Source: Clostridia bacterium
GTDB lineage: Bacteria > Bacillota > Clostridia > Oscillospirales > CAG-272
NCBI GenBank assembly: GCA_017504625.1
Contig: JAFVQU010000005.1
Location: 1-39,057, forward strand
DNA length: 39,057 nt
Direction of reading: 5' to 3'
Under the pieces are notes generated by a model. The model worked only from the letters and a program-made list of their open reading frames with translations. It did no database searches and had not been told where the DNA came from. This document shows positions 7,989 to 16,391 of the stretch, piece by piece. Made by a program: the position numbers and the translations under genes. Numbering within the stretch: position 1 is the first letter of the stretch; the number at the start of each line of letters is the position of its first letter.

Positions 7989-8960
7989 ATGAAAAACGTT
8001 TGTATAGTCGGATATGGCGCGATAGGGCCTATACACGCGGCGGCGATCAACAGTACCGATAGCGCAAGACTGTATGCCGTGTGCGAAACAGATGCCGACA
8101 AACGCCAGAGGTGCGTTGATGCTTACAGTGTTGTTGCATATTCCGATTTTGATGAAATGCTCGCTGATGAAAAGATTGACAGTATACATATCTGTACTCC
8201 GCATCATCTTCATTTTGAAATGGCAAAAAAGGCACTCGCGGCAGGCAAGATCGTTGTTTGCGAAAAGCCCATTACTATGACCGAGGGTGAGTTTTCTTCT
8301 CTTATTGAAATAGACGTTGAAAGAAGGCTTTGCGCGGTTTTTCAGAACAGATGCAATCCTTCAATTGAGGAGCTTAAGGCTATTGTTGACAGTGGCAGAC
8401 TTGGAAAAATAAAAACAGCGAAGGCGACGGTTACCTGGTGTCGCGATGCTTCTTATTACGCAAAAGACGAGTGGCGAGGGAAATGGGCTACCGAGGGCGG
8501 CGGTGTGCTTATAAACCAGTCTATTCATACGCTTGATTATTTTAGCTACCTCTGTGGAGATATAAAGTCGGTCAGAGCGCAGATGATCAATTTTGCGATT
8601 CCTGAAATTGAAGTTGAGGACACTATGTCGGCATGCTTACAGCTTGATTGCGGAGCGCGCGGCATCTTCTTTGCTACTAATGCATACGGTGACAATCCCG
8701 CGCCTACCTTTGAAATAGTGTTTGAAAAGGGAATTGCGAGATACGAGCAAGGAAAGCTATTTGTTAACGGTGAAGTCGTTGCGGAGGACTCAAAGCCCAA
8801 GACAGGCAAAATGTACTGGGGCAGAGGGCACGAAATGCTGATTCGCAAATTTTACGATTTCGGAGAATATTTTACTCTCGACGATGTAGCTATGACGATG
8901 AATACCGTATTTGCGATGTATAAGAGCGCAAATAACAGCGGCGTTGAAATTATTATATAA
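7989..8960 (+). CDS. Gfo/Idh/MocA-family NAD(P)-dependent oxidoreductase (second copy)
   Basis: This 323-residue oxidoreductase has the Rossmann motif VGYGAIGPIH near the N-terminus, the catalytic CEKPIT signature and WATEGGGVLINQSIHTLD. The last shares its WATEGGGxLINQxxHxLD pattern with the copy at 6029. It lacks about 60 residues relative to that copy. AAAGGA (7973-7979) lies within the previous gene and the start is one base after the previous stop. It is the last gene of the operon, followed at once by a strong hairpin. Having two dehydrogenases suggests an oxidation/reduction pair around an epimerisation, which is inference. Confidence 0.92.
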   Translation: MKNVCIVGYGAIGPIHAAAINSTDSARLYAVCETDADKRQRCVDAYSVVAYSDFDEMLADEKIDSIHICTPHHLHFEMAKKALAAGKIVVCEKPITMTEGEFSSLIEIDVERRLCAVFQNRCNPSIEELKAIVDSGRLGKIKTAKATVTWCRDASYYAKDEWRGKWATEGGGVLINQSIHTLDYFSYLCGDIKSVRAQMINFAIPEIEVEDTMSACLQLDCGARGIFFATNAYGDNPAPTFEIVFEKGIARYEQGKLFVNGEVVAEDSKPKTGKMYWGRGHEMLIRKFYDFGEYFTLDDVAMTMNTVFAMYKSANNSGVEIII

Positions 8961-8961
8961 C

Positions 8962-8998
8962 AAAAAATTCCTCGCGGATTTGCGCGAGGAATTTTTAT
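8962..8998. terminator. Bidirectional terminator between the operon and the GNAT gene
   Basis: AAATTCCTCGCG (8965-8976) pairs perfectly with CGCGAGGAATTT (8983-8994) around a 6-base loop, with A and T runs on both sides. It serves both converging genes. Confidence 0.92.
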
Positions 8999-8999
8999 A

Positions 9000-9455
9000 T
9001 CAAAGCTTTCTCATATACATTCTGCTTGTATCTGGCTCACCGTCACCCTGCGCCTCGCAGAGATATTGCCAGCCGTAGCGCTCGTAGAATGAGGTGTGGT
9101 CAGTAAGCAGATAAAGCGCGTCAAGCCCGTGATTTTTCATATCCGAGCATATAAAATCGAGAATCTGACCTGCGATACCGTGGCAACGGTATTCGGGCTC
9201 TACGAAAAGTGCGCAAACGTTTGGCGTGAGATCCCGTCGGTCGTGGAAGTCGTTTTCAATTACGCCCGCGCCTCCAATGATGCGCGCGCCGTCAAGTGCG
9301 ACGTACCACTGCGGAACCGTACTTTCGTTCAATAGAGCGTCGGACATACTTTCATCGTAGGCTTCCCTTGGGATACCCCATTTCTGATTGAACCAATCAG
9401 CCGCACAGTCTTTTATCAGTGGCATATCTGAAATTCGAATTATTTTAAAGTCCAT
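9000..9455 (-). CDS. GNAT-family N-acetyltransferase
   Basis: This 151-residue protein has the GNAT fold. The acetyl-CoA binding motif A (ALFVEPEYRCHGIAGQIL, with the R-x-x-G-I-A loop) follows the central beta strands, and the C-terminal LLTDHTSFYERYGWQY segment is typical of the family. It would move an acetyl group from acetyl-CoA to an amine. The substrate is unknown. GAGGTGATAAT precedes the minus-strand ATG. It is a single gene that converges on the sugar operon. Confidence 0.92.
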   Translation of the reverse strand: MDFKIIRISDMPLIKDCAADWFNQKWGIPREAYDESMSDALLNESTVPQWYVALDGARIIGGAGVIENDFHDRRDLTPNVCALFVEPEYRCHGIAGQILDFICSDMKNHGLDALYLLTDHTSFYERYGWQYLCEAQGDGEPDTSRMYMRKL

Positions 9456-9527
9456 ATTATCACCTCGGATTGATTATAGCACGAAAGAGGAGAAGATGTC
9501 AAGAATGAGAGCTCAACTCTTTCCCGC

Positions 9528-9552
9528 AAAAAAAAGACACCGTTTGGTGTCC
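9528..9552 (-). terminator. Terminator of the TetR/membrane-protein operon
   Basis: Read on the minus strand, GGACACC, a 4-base loop and GGTGTC are followed by eight T (9535-9528). It lies about 50 bp beyond the stop of the last operon gene. Confidence 0.82.
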
Positions 9553-9604
9553 TTTTCGGTAGACTGATTAATAGGATATTATCCTTCGAATTGTGTTTAT
9601 CATT

Positions 9605-10192
9605 TTACTCGTTCAGATTGTTGAATAGTATTTTCTTATTTTTCACAAGGTTTAGCCCAAGCAGAAAGACAATAGCGCAAACCGCCGCGCCTATAACTGC
9701 ATTGAATATACATATATCGGTTTCGGACATATCACCAAATGATACAAGCATTGAGCGTTGCAATGAGAATATTGAAACACAGGTATCCGACAAGGATATG
9801 TTTCGCAAAGTAACTAGCTTGGCAGAAGAGCTTTTTCGCGCCTTGATCAAATTTATTATAGCGAGCGTAATTTTTGTGAAAGAGTACGTTGCCATTGCTA
9901 TCATAACGATCTCGTGCATTACCATTCCTCTGTCACGAATTACGGAAAGTATTACCGTTCCGACAAGTGGCAGAGATAGCAGCATCAGCATTATGCCGGT
10001 GAATTTCGTTATAAATTTATTTTGTTTCTTTGTTTGAAGCACGGCAAAGCGAACAATGCTTAAGATCGCGTAATAGATACCTACCGTCAAGAGCCACCAG
10101 GAATGTGTTATTGTTCCCAACACGATATGGTACGTAGCAAAAACTATATTGAAAAGCAAACTGATAAGCGCGAGCTTTACTACTTTATCCAT
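9605..10192 (-). CDS. Polytopic membrane protein co-transcribed with a TetR regulator
   Basis: This 195-residue protein has about six hydrophobic segments, including LALISLLFNIVFATYHIVLG, WWLLTVGIYYAILSIV, FTGIMLMLLSLPLVGTVILSV and a C-terminal IFNAVIGAAVCAIVFLLGLNLV. I recognise no named transporter family. Its start overlaps the 3' end of the TetR gene by 8 bp, with GGGA just upstream, so the two are translationally coupled. A regulator-linked efflux or membrane-stress role is plausible but unproven. Confidence 0.7.
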   Translation of the reverse strand: MDKVVKLALISLLFNIVFATYHIVLGTITHSWWLLTVGIYYAILSIVRFAVLQTKKQNKFITKFTGIMLMLLSLPLVGTVILSVIRDRGMVMHEIVMIAMATYSFTKITLAIINLIKARKSSSAKLVTLRNISLSDTCVSIFSLQRSMLVSFGDMSETDICIFNAVIGAAVCAIVFLLGLNLVKNKKILFNNLNE

Positions 10193-10781
10193 TGATATCC
10201 CGCGCTCCCAAAACGCAATCTCTCATCACCTTGATAATAAAATCTATATCGTCGCTGCAATCGTTATCGAGCCATTCCATCGCGATAGCGAATACGCCCG
10301 TCAAATAGAATTTTATTACGTAGGTGCGTTCTTTCAAGGGGACACCGAATTGAACAAGAATTGGCTCGAAGATGTATTTGAACATTTTGCCGTACACGTC
10401 GTCCATATTCATTACCCTGAAGCGTTTGATAGCGAGCTTGAATATGCGGCGATTGTCTTTGATGAAGGTTAAATACGGCAAAAGATACTCATCGGTTATG
10501 AATATAAGCTCCTTACGGCTACAGTTCTCCAATCCGTGAACCACGTCTTTTTTAGAAATATCGTAATAGGAAAAATGCTTGTCAAGGATATATTGCGTTG
10601 TTTCCCTTAATAAATCGTATGTGTTTTCATAATGGAGATAGAATGTGGAGCGGTTAACGCCGGCGGCATCGCATATCTCTTTAACGGTAATATACTCAAA
10701 ATCCTTCTTTTCAAGGAGCGACAAGAGGGCTTCGTCCATTTTGACTGCCGTATTGAAATATTTACTTTCATTTTTGTTCAT
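10185..10781 (-). CDS. TetR/AcrR-family transcriptional regulator
   Basis: This 198-residue protein has an N-terminal TetR helix-turn-helix at about 15-60 (ITVKEICDAAGVNRSTFYLHYENTYDLL) and a helical ligand/dimer domain. The start is preceded by GGAGGGCGCGTATGAT. It lies between two membrane-protein genes in one minus-strand operon (11158 to 9605), so it probably represses its own operon in response to a small ligand. The ligand is unknown. Confidence 0.93.
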   Translation of the reverse strand: MNKNESKYFNTAVKMDEALLSLLEKKDFEYITVKEICDAAGVNRSTFYLHYENTYDLLRETTQYILDKHFSYYDISKKDVVHGLENCSRKELIFITDEYLLPYLTFIKDNRRIFKLAIKRFRVMNMDDVYGKMFKYIFEPILVQFGVPLKERTYVIKFYLTGVFAIAMEWLDNDCSDDIDFIIKVMRDCVLGARDING

Positions 10782-10804
10782 ATCATACGCGCCCTCCTTA
10801 AATC

Positions 10805-11158
10805 TTATTTGCCTTCGCTGATCTCTCTTGCAAGCTCAACGATTTCGTAGGCATATTTCTTTTTGCCGTTTTCAAGCATTTTCTTGTAAATGGGATAGTT
10901 GATTCCACAGCAGGTGAAGCCGATAATTCCGATTACAATGCCGAGGATCATAAAAGGTATCGTTCCTCCAATGACCTGCATAGCAAGGCACATTCCCGTT
11001 CCTGCTACGAGCGCCGAAACAGTCCCGAAGGTATATCCGAAGATGTTGGCAGGTCGTTTTGCCTTTGCATCAAGCTTTTTAAGAGCAATGATTTTTGAAT
11101 GCTCCTTGGGAGCGTATTCTTTAGCGATAGATTCTGCAATAATTTTGTCTGTGTTCAT
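10805..11158 (-). CDS. Small membrane protein, first gene of the TetR operon
   Basis: This 117-residue protein has a soluble, lysine-rich N-terminus of about 35 residues (MNTDKIIAESIAKEYAPKEHSK) and two hydrophobic hairpin helices (IFGYTFGTVSALVAGTGMCLAMQ and IPFMILGIVIGIIGFTCCGI). It ends in a charged tail with YEIVELAREISEG. GGAG precedes the minus-strand ATG. The spacing to the TetR gene is 23 bp. I do not recognise a characterised family. Similar short proteins beside TetR genes are frequent in Clostridia in my experience, but the function is unknown. Confidence 0.75.
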   Translation of the reverse strand: MNTDKIIAESIAKEYAPKEHSKIIALKKLDAKAKRPANIFGYTFGTVSALVAGTGMCLAMQVIGGTIPFMILGIVIGIIGFTCCGINYPIYKKMLENGKKKYAYEIVELAREISEGK

Positions 11159-11282
11159 TTTTTATTTCTCCTTTTCGTTTCAGTGTCTTTATTATACCTG
11201 TGAAAAAGAAGAAACTGAACAACATATTTTGCAATTTGTGTTGATTTTTAAAAAAAGATGATTTTTATTTGTCGGCAAGCTT

Positions 11283-11311
11283 ATTATATCATAAAATTGC
11301 CGTCGTTTCAA
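11283..11311 (-). promoter_or_regulatory. Probable promoter of the TetR/membrane-protein operon
   Basis: On the minus strand TTGAAA (11311-11306) and TATAAT (11288-11283) are 17 bp apart, giving a 5' leader of about 118 nt. A second TATAAT closer to the gene (11196-11191) has only a poor -35. Either could be used. Confidence 0.55.
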
Positions 11312-11361
11312 TGTTTTTGTCATCCGCGGCGGTCGATTTTTCTCCCTCTCTTGCCGGGTCC

Positions 11362-11390
11362 CCGTCGCTCGAGTCAAATCTCTCCCACCA
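11362..11390 (+). repeat. Inverted degenerate copy of the tRNA-Ser 3' end
   Basis: On the plus strand GTCGCTCGAG, then TCAAATCTCTCC (11374-11385) and an ACCA end mimic the T-arm and CCA end of a tRNA. The same 12-mer occurs inverted inside tRNA-Ser (11434-11445). The two arms flank the tRNA terminator, so the locus is a long quasi-palindrome. There is no complete tRNA body here. Confidence 0.55.
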
Positions 11391-11422
11391 ACGAAAAAAG
11401 CACCGCGATTGCGGTGCTTTCG
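11391..11422 (-). terminator. Terminator of tRNA-Ser
   Basis: On the minus strand GCACCGC (11417-11411), a 4-base loop and GCGGTGC (11406-11400) are followed by six T, then CGT. It starts directly after the tRNA CCA. Confidence 0.9.
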
Positions 11423-11423
11423 T

Positions 11424-11516
11424 TGGCGGAGAAGGAGAGATTTGAACTCTCGCGCCGGGTAAATCCGACCTACACCCTTAGCAGGGGCGCCTCTTCGGCC
11501 TCTTGAGTACTTCTCC
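11424..11516 (-). tRNA. tRNA-Ser (GCT)
   Basis: Class II tRNA of 93 nt with encoded CCA. Acceptor GGAGAAG pairs with CTTCTCC, the discriminator is G as expected for serine, the anticodon loop CTGCTAA reads GCT, and the variable arm is long. The T-arm is GAGAG-TTCAAAT-CTCTC. Confidence 0.97.
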
Positions 11517-11580
11517 AAAAAAGTATTCAAACGAGCTTTAAACTCGCGCAAGCCATCCGTTTAAATTGGCTTACCAATAT

Positions 11581-11608
11581 ATTATACCATAAACTTTGTT
11601 TTTGTCAA
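11581..11608 (-). promoter_or_regulatory. SigA-type promoter of tRNA-Ser
   Basis: On the minus strand TTGACA (11608-11603) and TATAAT (11586-11581) with a 16 bp spacer and a TGG extension, about 65 bp upstream of the tRNA. Confidence 0.78.
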
Positions 11609-11632
11609 GTGCTTTTTAAAAAAATCACGAAA

Positions 11633-11682
11633 TAAAAAAGAGAGCGGGGGCAACAAGTCCGTCGCTTTAATGATTGCCCCCG
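11633..11682 (-). terminator. Probable terminator of rsmI
   Basis: On the minus strand CGGGGGCAA (11682-11674) pairs with TTGCCCCCG (11653-11645) around a 20-base loop, followed after CTCTC by a T run. The long loop makes it less certain than the other terminators. Confidence 0.65.
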
Positions 11683-11690
11683 TTTTCATT

Positions 11691-12596
11691 TTATTTTTCG
11701 ACAAAATGCATGTAAATATCGTTTTTCGGTACTCCGCGGTCGTGTGCTGCTGCCTTTATAGCATCCTTTTTGCTCATTCCTGTGCTGATATAGTGTTCAA
11801 CGTGCTCCTCGACCGAAAGAGAGCAAAGATCCTCGCCCTTTTCCTGTATCATCCCCTCAGGCGCGCCCTCAACTACGAGAACGTACTCTCCACGGGGGTT
11901 ATTTTGCTCGTAATATTCACACGCGCCCTCAAGCGTCGTGCGGTGGATATCCTCGTTGAGCTTTGTAAGCTCACGGCAAAGCGACATTCTGCGCTCAGAG
12001 CCGAATATTTCACACATATCGGCAAGAGTTGCCTTGAGCTTATGAGGTGCTTCGTGGAATATAGTCGTGCGGTCGTCGAACTTTAACTGCTCCAGACGCG
12101 CGCGTCTTTCCTTTTTGTCGGCGGAGAGGAAACCCTCAAAGCAAAATCTCGCTGTGGGAAGCCCCGAAAGTGTCAGCGCAAGTATTGCGGCGCAAGCGCC
12201 CGGAATACTCGTCACGGGAATGCCCTTTTCAGCACATAACGCAACTATATCTTCACCCGGATCGCTTATCGCGGGCGTTCCCGCATCGGTAATAAGCGCG
12301 CAGGACTGACCGCCAAGCAATTTATCGCAGATAAGATCGCCGTGCGAGCGCTTGTTATGCTCAAAATATGACACCATCGGTTTTTGAATACCGAGGTAGG
12401 AAAGAAGGCGCATTGAGTTTCTCGTATCCTCAGCGGCAATAAAATCGACCTCTGACAGCACCTTTACCGCGCGCGCCGATATATCGGCGAGGTTGCCGAC
12501 GGGCGTTGCGACGAGGTAGAGCGTGCCGCCAACCACTTTATTTTTTTCGGGGGAGATCTCAACGCCGAGATCGAGCTTTTCAATAGAATCGTTCAT
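11691..12596 (-). CDS. rsmI: 16S rRNA (cytidine-1402 2'-O)-methyltransferase RsmI
   Basis: This 301-residue SAM-dependent tetrapyrrole-methylase-fold enzyme 2'-O-methylates C1402 in the 16S rRNA decoding centre. The family signatures are near the N-terminus: LYLVATPVGNLADIS, then FIAAEDTRNSMRLLSYLGI and ALITDAGTPAISDPG at about 100-115. FHEAPHKL and RELTKLNED follow. GGAG lies 8 bases before the minus-strand ATG. It is a single gene here, divergent from the amidase at 12683. Confidence 0.95.
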   Translation of the reverse strand: MNDSIEKLDLGVEISPEKNKVVGGTLYLVATPVGNLADISARAVKVLSEVDFIAAEDTRNSMRLLSYLGIQKPMVSYFEHNKRSHGDLICDKLLGGQSCALITDAGTPAISDPGEDIVALCAEKGIPVTSIPGACAAILALTLSGLPTARFCFEGFLSADKKERRARLEQLKFDDRTTIFHEAPHKLKATLADMCEIFGSERRMSLCRELTKLNEDIHRTTLEGACEYYEQNNPRGEYVLVVEGAPEGMIQEKGEDLCSLSVEEHVEHYISTGMSKKDAIKAAAHDRGVPKNDIYMHFVEK

Positions 12597-12682
12597 TTTT
12601 AATACTCCAATGTGGCAATTTTCTCACACAAAAAGTCGGTGTAACATAGAATTGTAAGGAATACATTTGCGGAGGAAAGAAT

Positions 12683-13246
12683 ATGCCGAAAATATATATT
12701 GACCAGGGTCACAATCCCGATCCGCCAAACACAGGCGCGGAGGGAAACGGTTTGCGTGAGCAGGATATCAGCTACGAGGTAGGCAGACGGCTTGCCGCGC
12801 TTTTACAGAGAAGCGGAAATTATGAGGTAAGGCTCTCGCGCCCGACACGCGATACACAGCTTGGAACGTCAAATGCCTCAAGCCTTCGCGCAAGAGTTGA
12901 CGACGCTAACTCATGGGGAGCTGATTATTTTATAAGCATACATACCAATGCCTCGGAAAATCCCGGTGTTTCGGGAGTGGAGGCATACTCTTACGCGCGT
13001 GACACGAGAGCGTTCAGGCTTGGTGAGGACATAGTCGAAAATCTCGTTGAGGCAACGGGACTTCGGGACAGGGGAATGAAGGTGCGCCCCGGACTTTACG
13101 TTCTCAAAAAGACTAATATGCCCGCCGTGCTTGTTGAGATCGGATTTATTTCCAATCCCGGTGATGCCGCGCTTATGCGAGATAATCCCGAGCTTTTTGC
13201 GCAGGGAATTTATAACGGAATAGTTGAATTTACGGGACTCAGATAA
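12683..13246 (+). CDS. N-acetylmuramoyl-L-alanine amidase (Amidase_3), no signal peptide
   Basis: This 187-residue protein is a bare Amidase_3 domain. The zinc ligands are visible: His10 in DQGH, Glu26 in GLREQD and His87 in SIHTN, with catalytic Glu152 in VEIGFISN. It would cut the amide bond between MurNAc and L-alanine in peptidoglycan. There is no signal peptide or cell-wall binding domain. This recalls the sporulation amidases CwlC-type, which act at mother-cell lysis. CATAGAAT at 12645-12652 resembles a sporulation sigma-E/K -10 box, but the -35 is weak. GGAGG precedes the ATG. It converges with ligA, two bases away. Confidence 0.9.
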   Translation: MPKIYIDQGHNPDPPNTGAEGNGLREQDISYEVGRRLAALLQRSGNYEVRLSRPTRDTQLGTSNASSLRARVDDANSWGADYFISIHTNASENPGVSGVEAYSYARDTRAFRLGEDIVENLVEATGLRDRGMKVRPGLYVLKKTNMPAVLVEIGFISNPGDAALMRDNPELFAQGIYNGIVEFTGLR

Positions 13247-13248
13247 GC

Positions 13249-15279
<2,031 letters not shown>

Positions 15280-15337
15280 TTATAGATATAGTATATCACA
15301 AAAAAAGCTTATTTTCAATAAGCAGAGGATTTTATTC

Positions 15338-15366
15338 TTGATTTTTTAATATTTATATTATATAAT
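15338..15366 (+). promoter_or_regulatory. Promoter of the flavodoxin transcript
   Basis: TTGATT (15338-15343), a 17 bp spacer and a perfect TATAAT (15361-15366). It lies about 200 bp upstream of the flavodoxin start codon and so implies a long leader. Confidence 0.72.
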
Positions 15367-15372
15367 TAAGTG

Positions 15373-15566
15373 AACGGATGCATAAGAAAATGAAAAGGCT
15401 GATAGCGTGAAAGCTAAATTCTTCTTATAGGTAAATATACTTTTTCACGCGAGAATTTTGCCACACGGGCAAAATTCATTGACTACTATTTGTGCCGCCA
15501 CGGGGTTCCCCGAAGCGAATTAGTTGAGCTTTGGGGGTTTCCGTATGCGGCGGAATGGAGATTAAA
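15373..15566 (+). promoter_or_regulatory. Long structured 5' leader upstream of the flavodoxin gene
   Basis: Three helices can be drawn. GCGTGAAA (15405-15412) pairs with TTTCACGC (15443-15450), with TAGC/GCTA and ATAAGAA/TTCTTAT as alternatives nearby. GAATTTTGCC (15453-15462) pairs with GGCAAAATTC (15468-15477). A large hairpin joins CCGCC and ACGG (15495-15503) to CCGT and GGCGG (15541-15553), with an inner 9 bp stem CCCCGAAGC/GCTTTGGGG. The last hairpin ends four bases before the GGAG of the next gene. It does not match FMN, TPP or other riboswitch consensus sequences I know. It could be a cis-regulatory RNA or an inserted intergenic repeat. The 314 bases from 15253 to 15566 hold only this and the promoter. 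Confidence 0.45.
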
Positions 15567-16082
15567 ATGAAAATCGGAATAATATACGCGACGGGTGCGG
15601 GCACGACGAGGGAGTGCGCATCTCTTTTGGCAAAGCAGTTTAGCCGTCACGAGATCATATTGCAGGAGATCGGCAAGGATATTATTGACCTTGACGCATT
15701 TGACGTCGTTATAGTCGGCTTTTCGATCAGAATGGGAAAGCCTGTTAAGGCGGCGCGCAGATTCATTAAGGCAAACAAGGACAAGCTTGCAGGAATGAGA
15801 TCGGGATATTTTATTTGCTGCGGACTTGTTGATTGCTTTGAAGAGTATGCGCAAAAAGCACTGCCAAAGGAGCTTTACGACTCTGCTATGGATATCGCAT
15901 GCTTTGGCGGATCGCTTGACTATACCAAATTTAAAGGCTTTGACCGACTTCTCGTGAGGACGATAAGAAACGAAATACTTGGCGGCGGAGATAACGCCGA
16001 TCAGCGCTCGGATATGGCGCTTCCCACTATTTTTGAGATCAATATATCGCAGTTTGCCGATTCTGTCAAGCAGAAAATATAA
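15567..16082 (+). CDS. Flavodoxin-domain protein (HemG-like)
   Basis: This 171-residue protein begins MKIGIIYATGAGTTRECA. The phosphate-binding loop of flavodoxins (YATGAGTT) follows the first strand, and VVIVGFSIRMGKP is the second flavin-contact strand. The layout fits the flavodoxin/HemG subgroup (menaquinone-dependent protoporphyrinogen oxidase-like), which uses FMN in the cytoplasm. A haem role is not supported by neighbours, so the substrate is open. The start is the ATG with GGAG seven bases upstream. Twelve more in-frame codons upstream lie in the leader hairpin and lack a ribosome binding site. Confidence 0.82.
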   Translation: MKIGIIYATGAGTTRECASLLAKQFSRHEIILQEIGKDIIDLDAFDVVIVGFSIRMGKPVKAARRFIKANKDKLAGMRSGYFICCGLVDCFEEYAQKALPKELYDSAMDIACFGGSLDYTKFKGFDRLLVRTIRNEILGGGDNADQRSDMALPTIFEINISQFADSVKQKI

Positions 16083-16118
16083 GAGGAATACAATGGTGGT
16101 ACCAAATGCACAAATGGC

Positions 16119-16178
16119 GACGCTTTGTCAATTTGCAATTTATTTAAATAAAGGGAAAAAATGTGTTGACAAAGCGTC
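16119..16178 (+). repeat. 13 bp inverted repeat overlapping the tRNA-Lys promoter
   Basis: GACGCTTTGTCAA (16119-16131) and TTGACAAAGCGTC (16166-16178) are perfect inverted copies with centres 47 bp apart. The right arm contains the TTGACA -35 of tRNA-Lys. Confidence 0.6.
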
Positions 16179-16194
16179 ACTCTTGTGATATAAT
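16166..16194 (+). promoter_or_regulatory. SigA-type promoter of tRNA-Lys
   Basis: TTGACA (16166-16171), 17 bp, TATAAT (16189-16194) with a TGA extension, 20 bp before the tRNA. Confidence 0.87.
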
Positions 16195-16214
16195 ATTTGG
16201 GTAGGCGAAAATTT

Positions 16215-16290
16215 GACCCGCTAGCTCAGACGGTAGAGCACTTGACTTTTAATCAAGGGGTCCGGAGTTCGAATCTCCGGCGGGTCACCA
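16215..16290 (+). tRNA. tRNA-Lys (TTT)
   Basis: 76 nt with encoded CCA. Acceptor GACCCGC pairs with GCGGGTC, the discriminator is A, and the anticodon stem CTTGA/TCAAG closes the loop CTTTTAA with anticodon TTT. The T-arm is CCGGA-GTTCGAATC-TCCGG. Confidence 0.98.
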
Positions 16291-16327
16291 AAAACAAGCA
16301 TCCCGATACTTCGGGGTGCTTGTTTTT
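16291..16327 (+). terminator. Terminator of tRNA-Lys
   Basis: ACAAGCATCCCGA pairs with TCGGGGTGCTTGT (one A... G-type wobble) and ends in five T. It begins right after the tRNA CCA. Confidence 0.9.
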
Positions 16328-16340
16328 CAATGAACAGTAT

Positions 16341-16354
16341 GATTCGAACTCCCG
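16341..16354 (-). repeat. Inverted copy of the tRNA-Lys T-arm
   Basis: On the minus strand CGGGAGTTCGAATC repeats 13 of 14 bases of the tRNA-Lys T-arm segment CCGGAGTTCGAATC (about 16262-16275). It lies in inverted orientation just beyond the terminator. The remaining tRNA body is absent. Confidence 0.5.
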
Positions 16355-16391
16355 CAAATTCGAAGAATAGAAATTGATAAGGATAATATTG

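Noticed and set aside
11258-11506. Plus-strand frame over the tRNA-Ser region
   Set aside because: It reads across a tRNA gene and its terminator on the opposite strand.
15373-15566. FMN riboswitch before the flavodoxin gene
   Set aside because: The conserved FMN-element boxes (such as GGGGCAGGGTGAAATTCCC-like) are absent.
15486-15854. Minus-strand open frame through the flavodoxin leader
   Set aside because: It covers the hairpins and the 5' half of the flavodoxin gene, and its protein resembles nothing.
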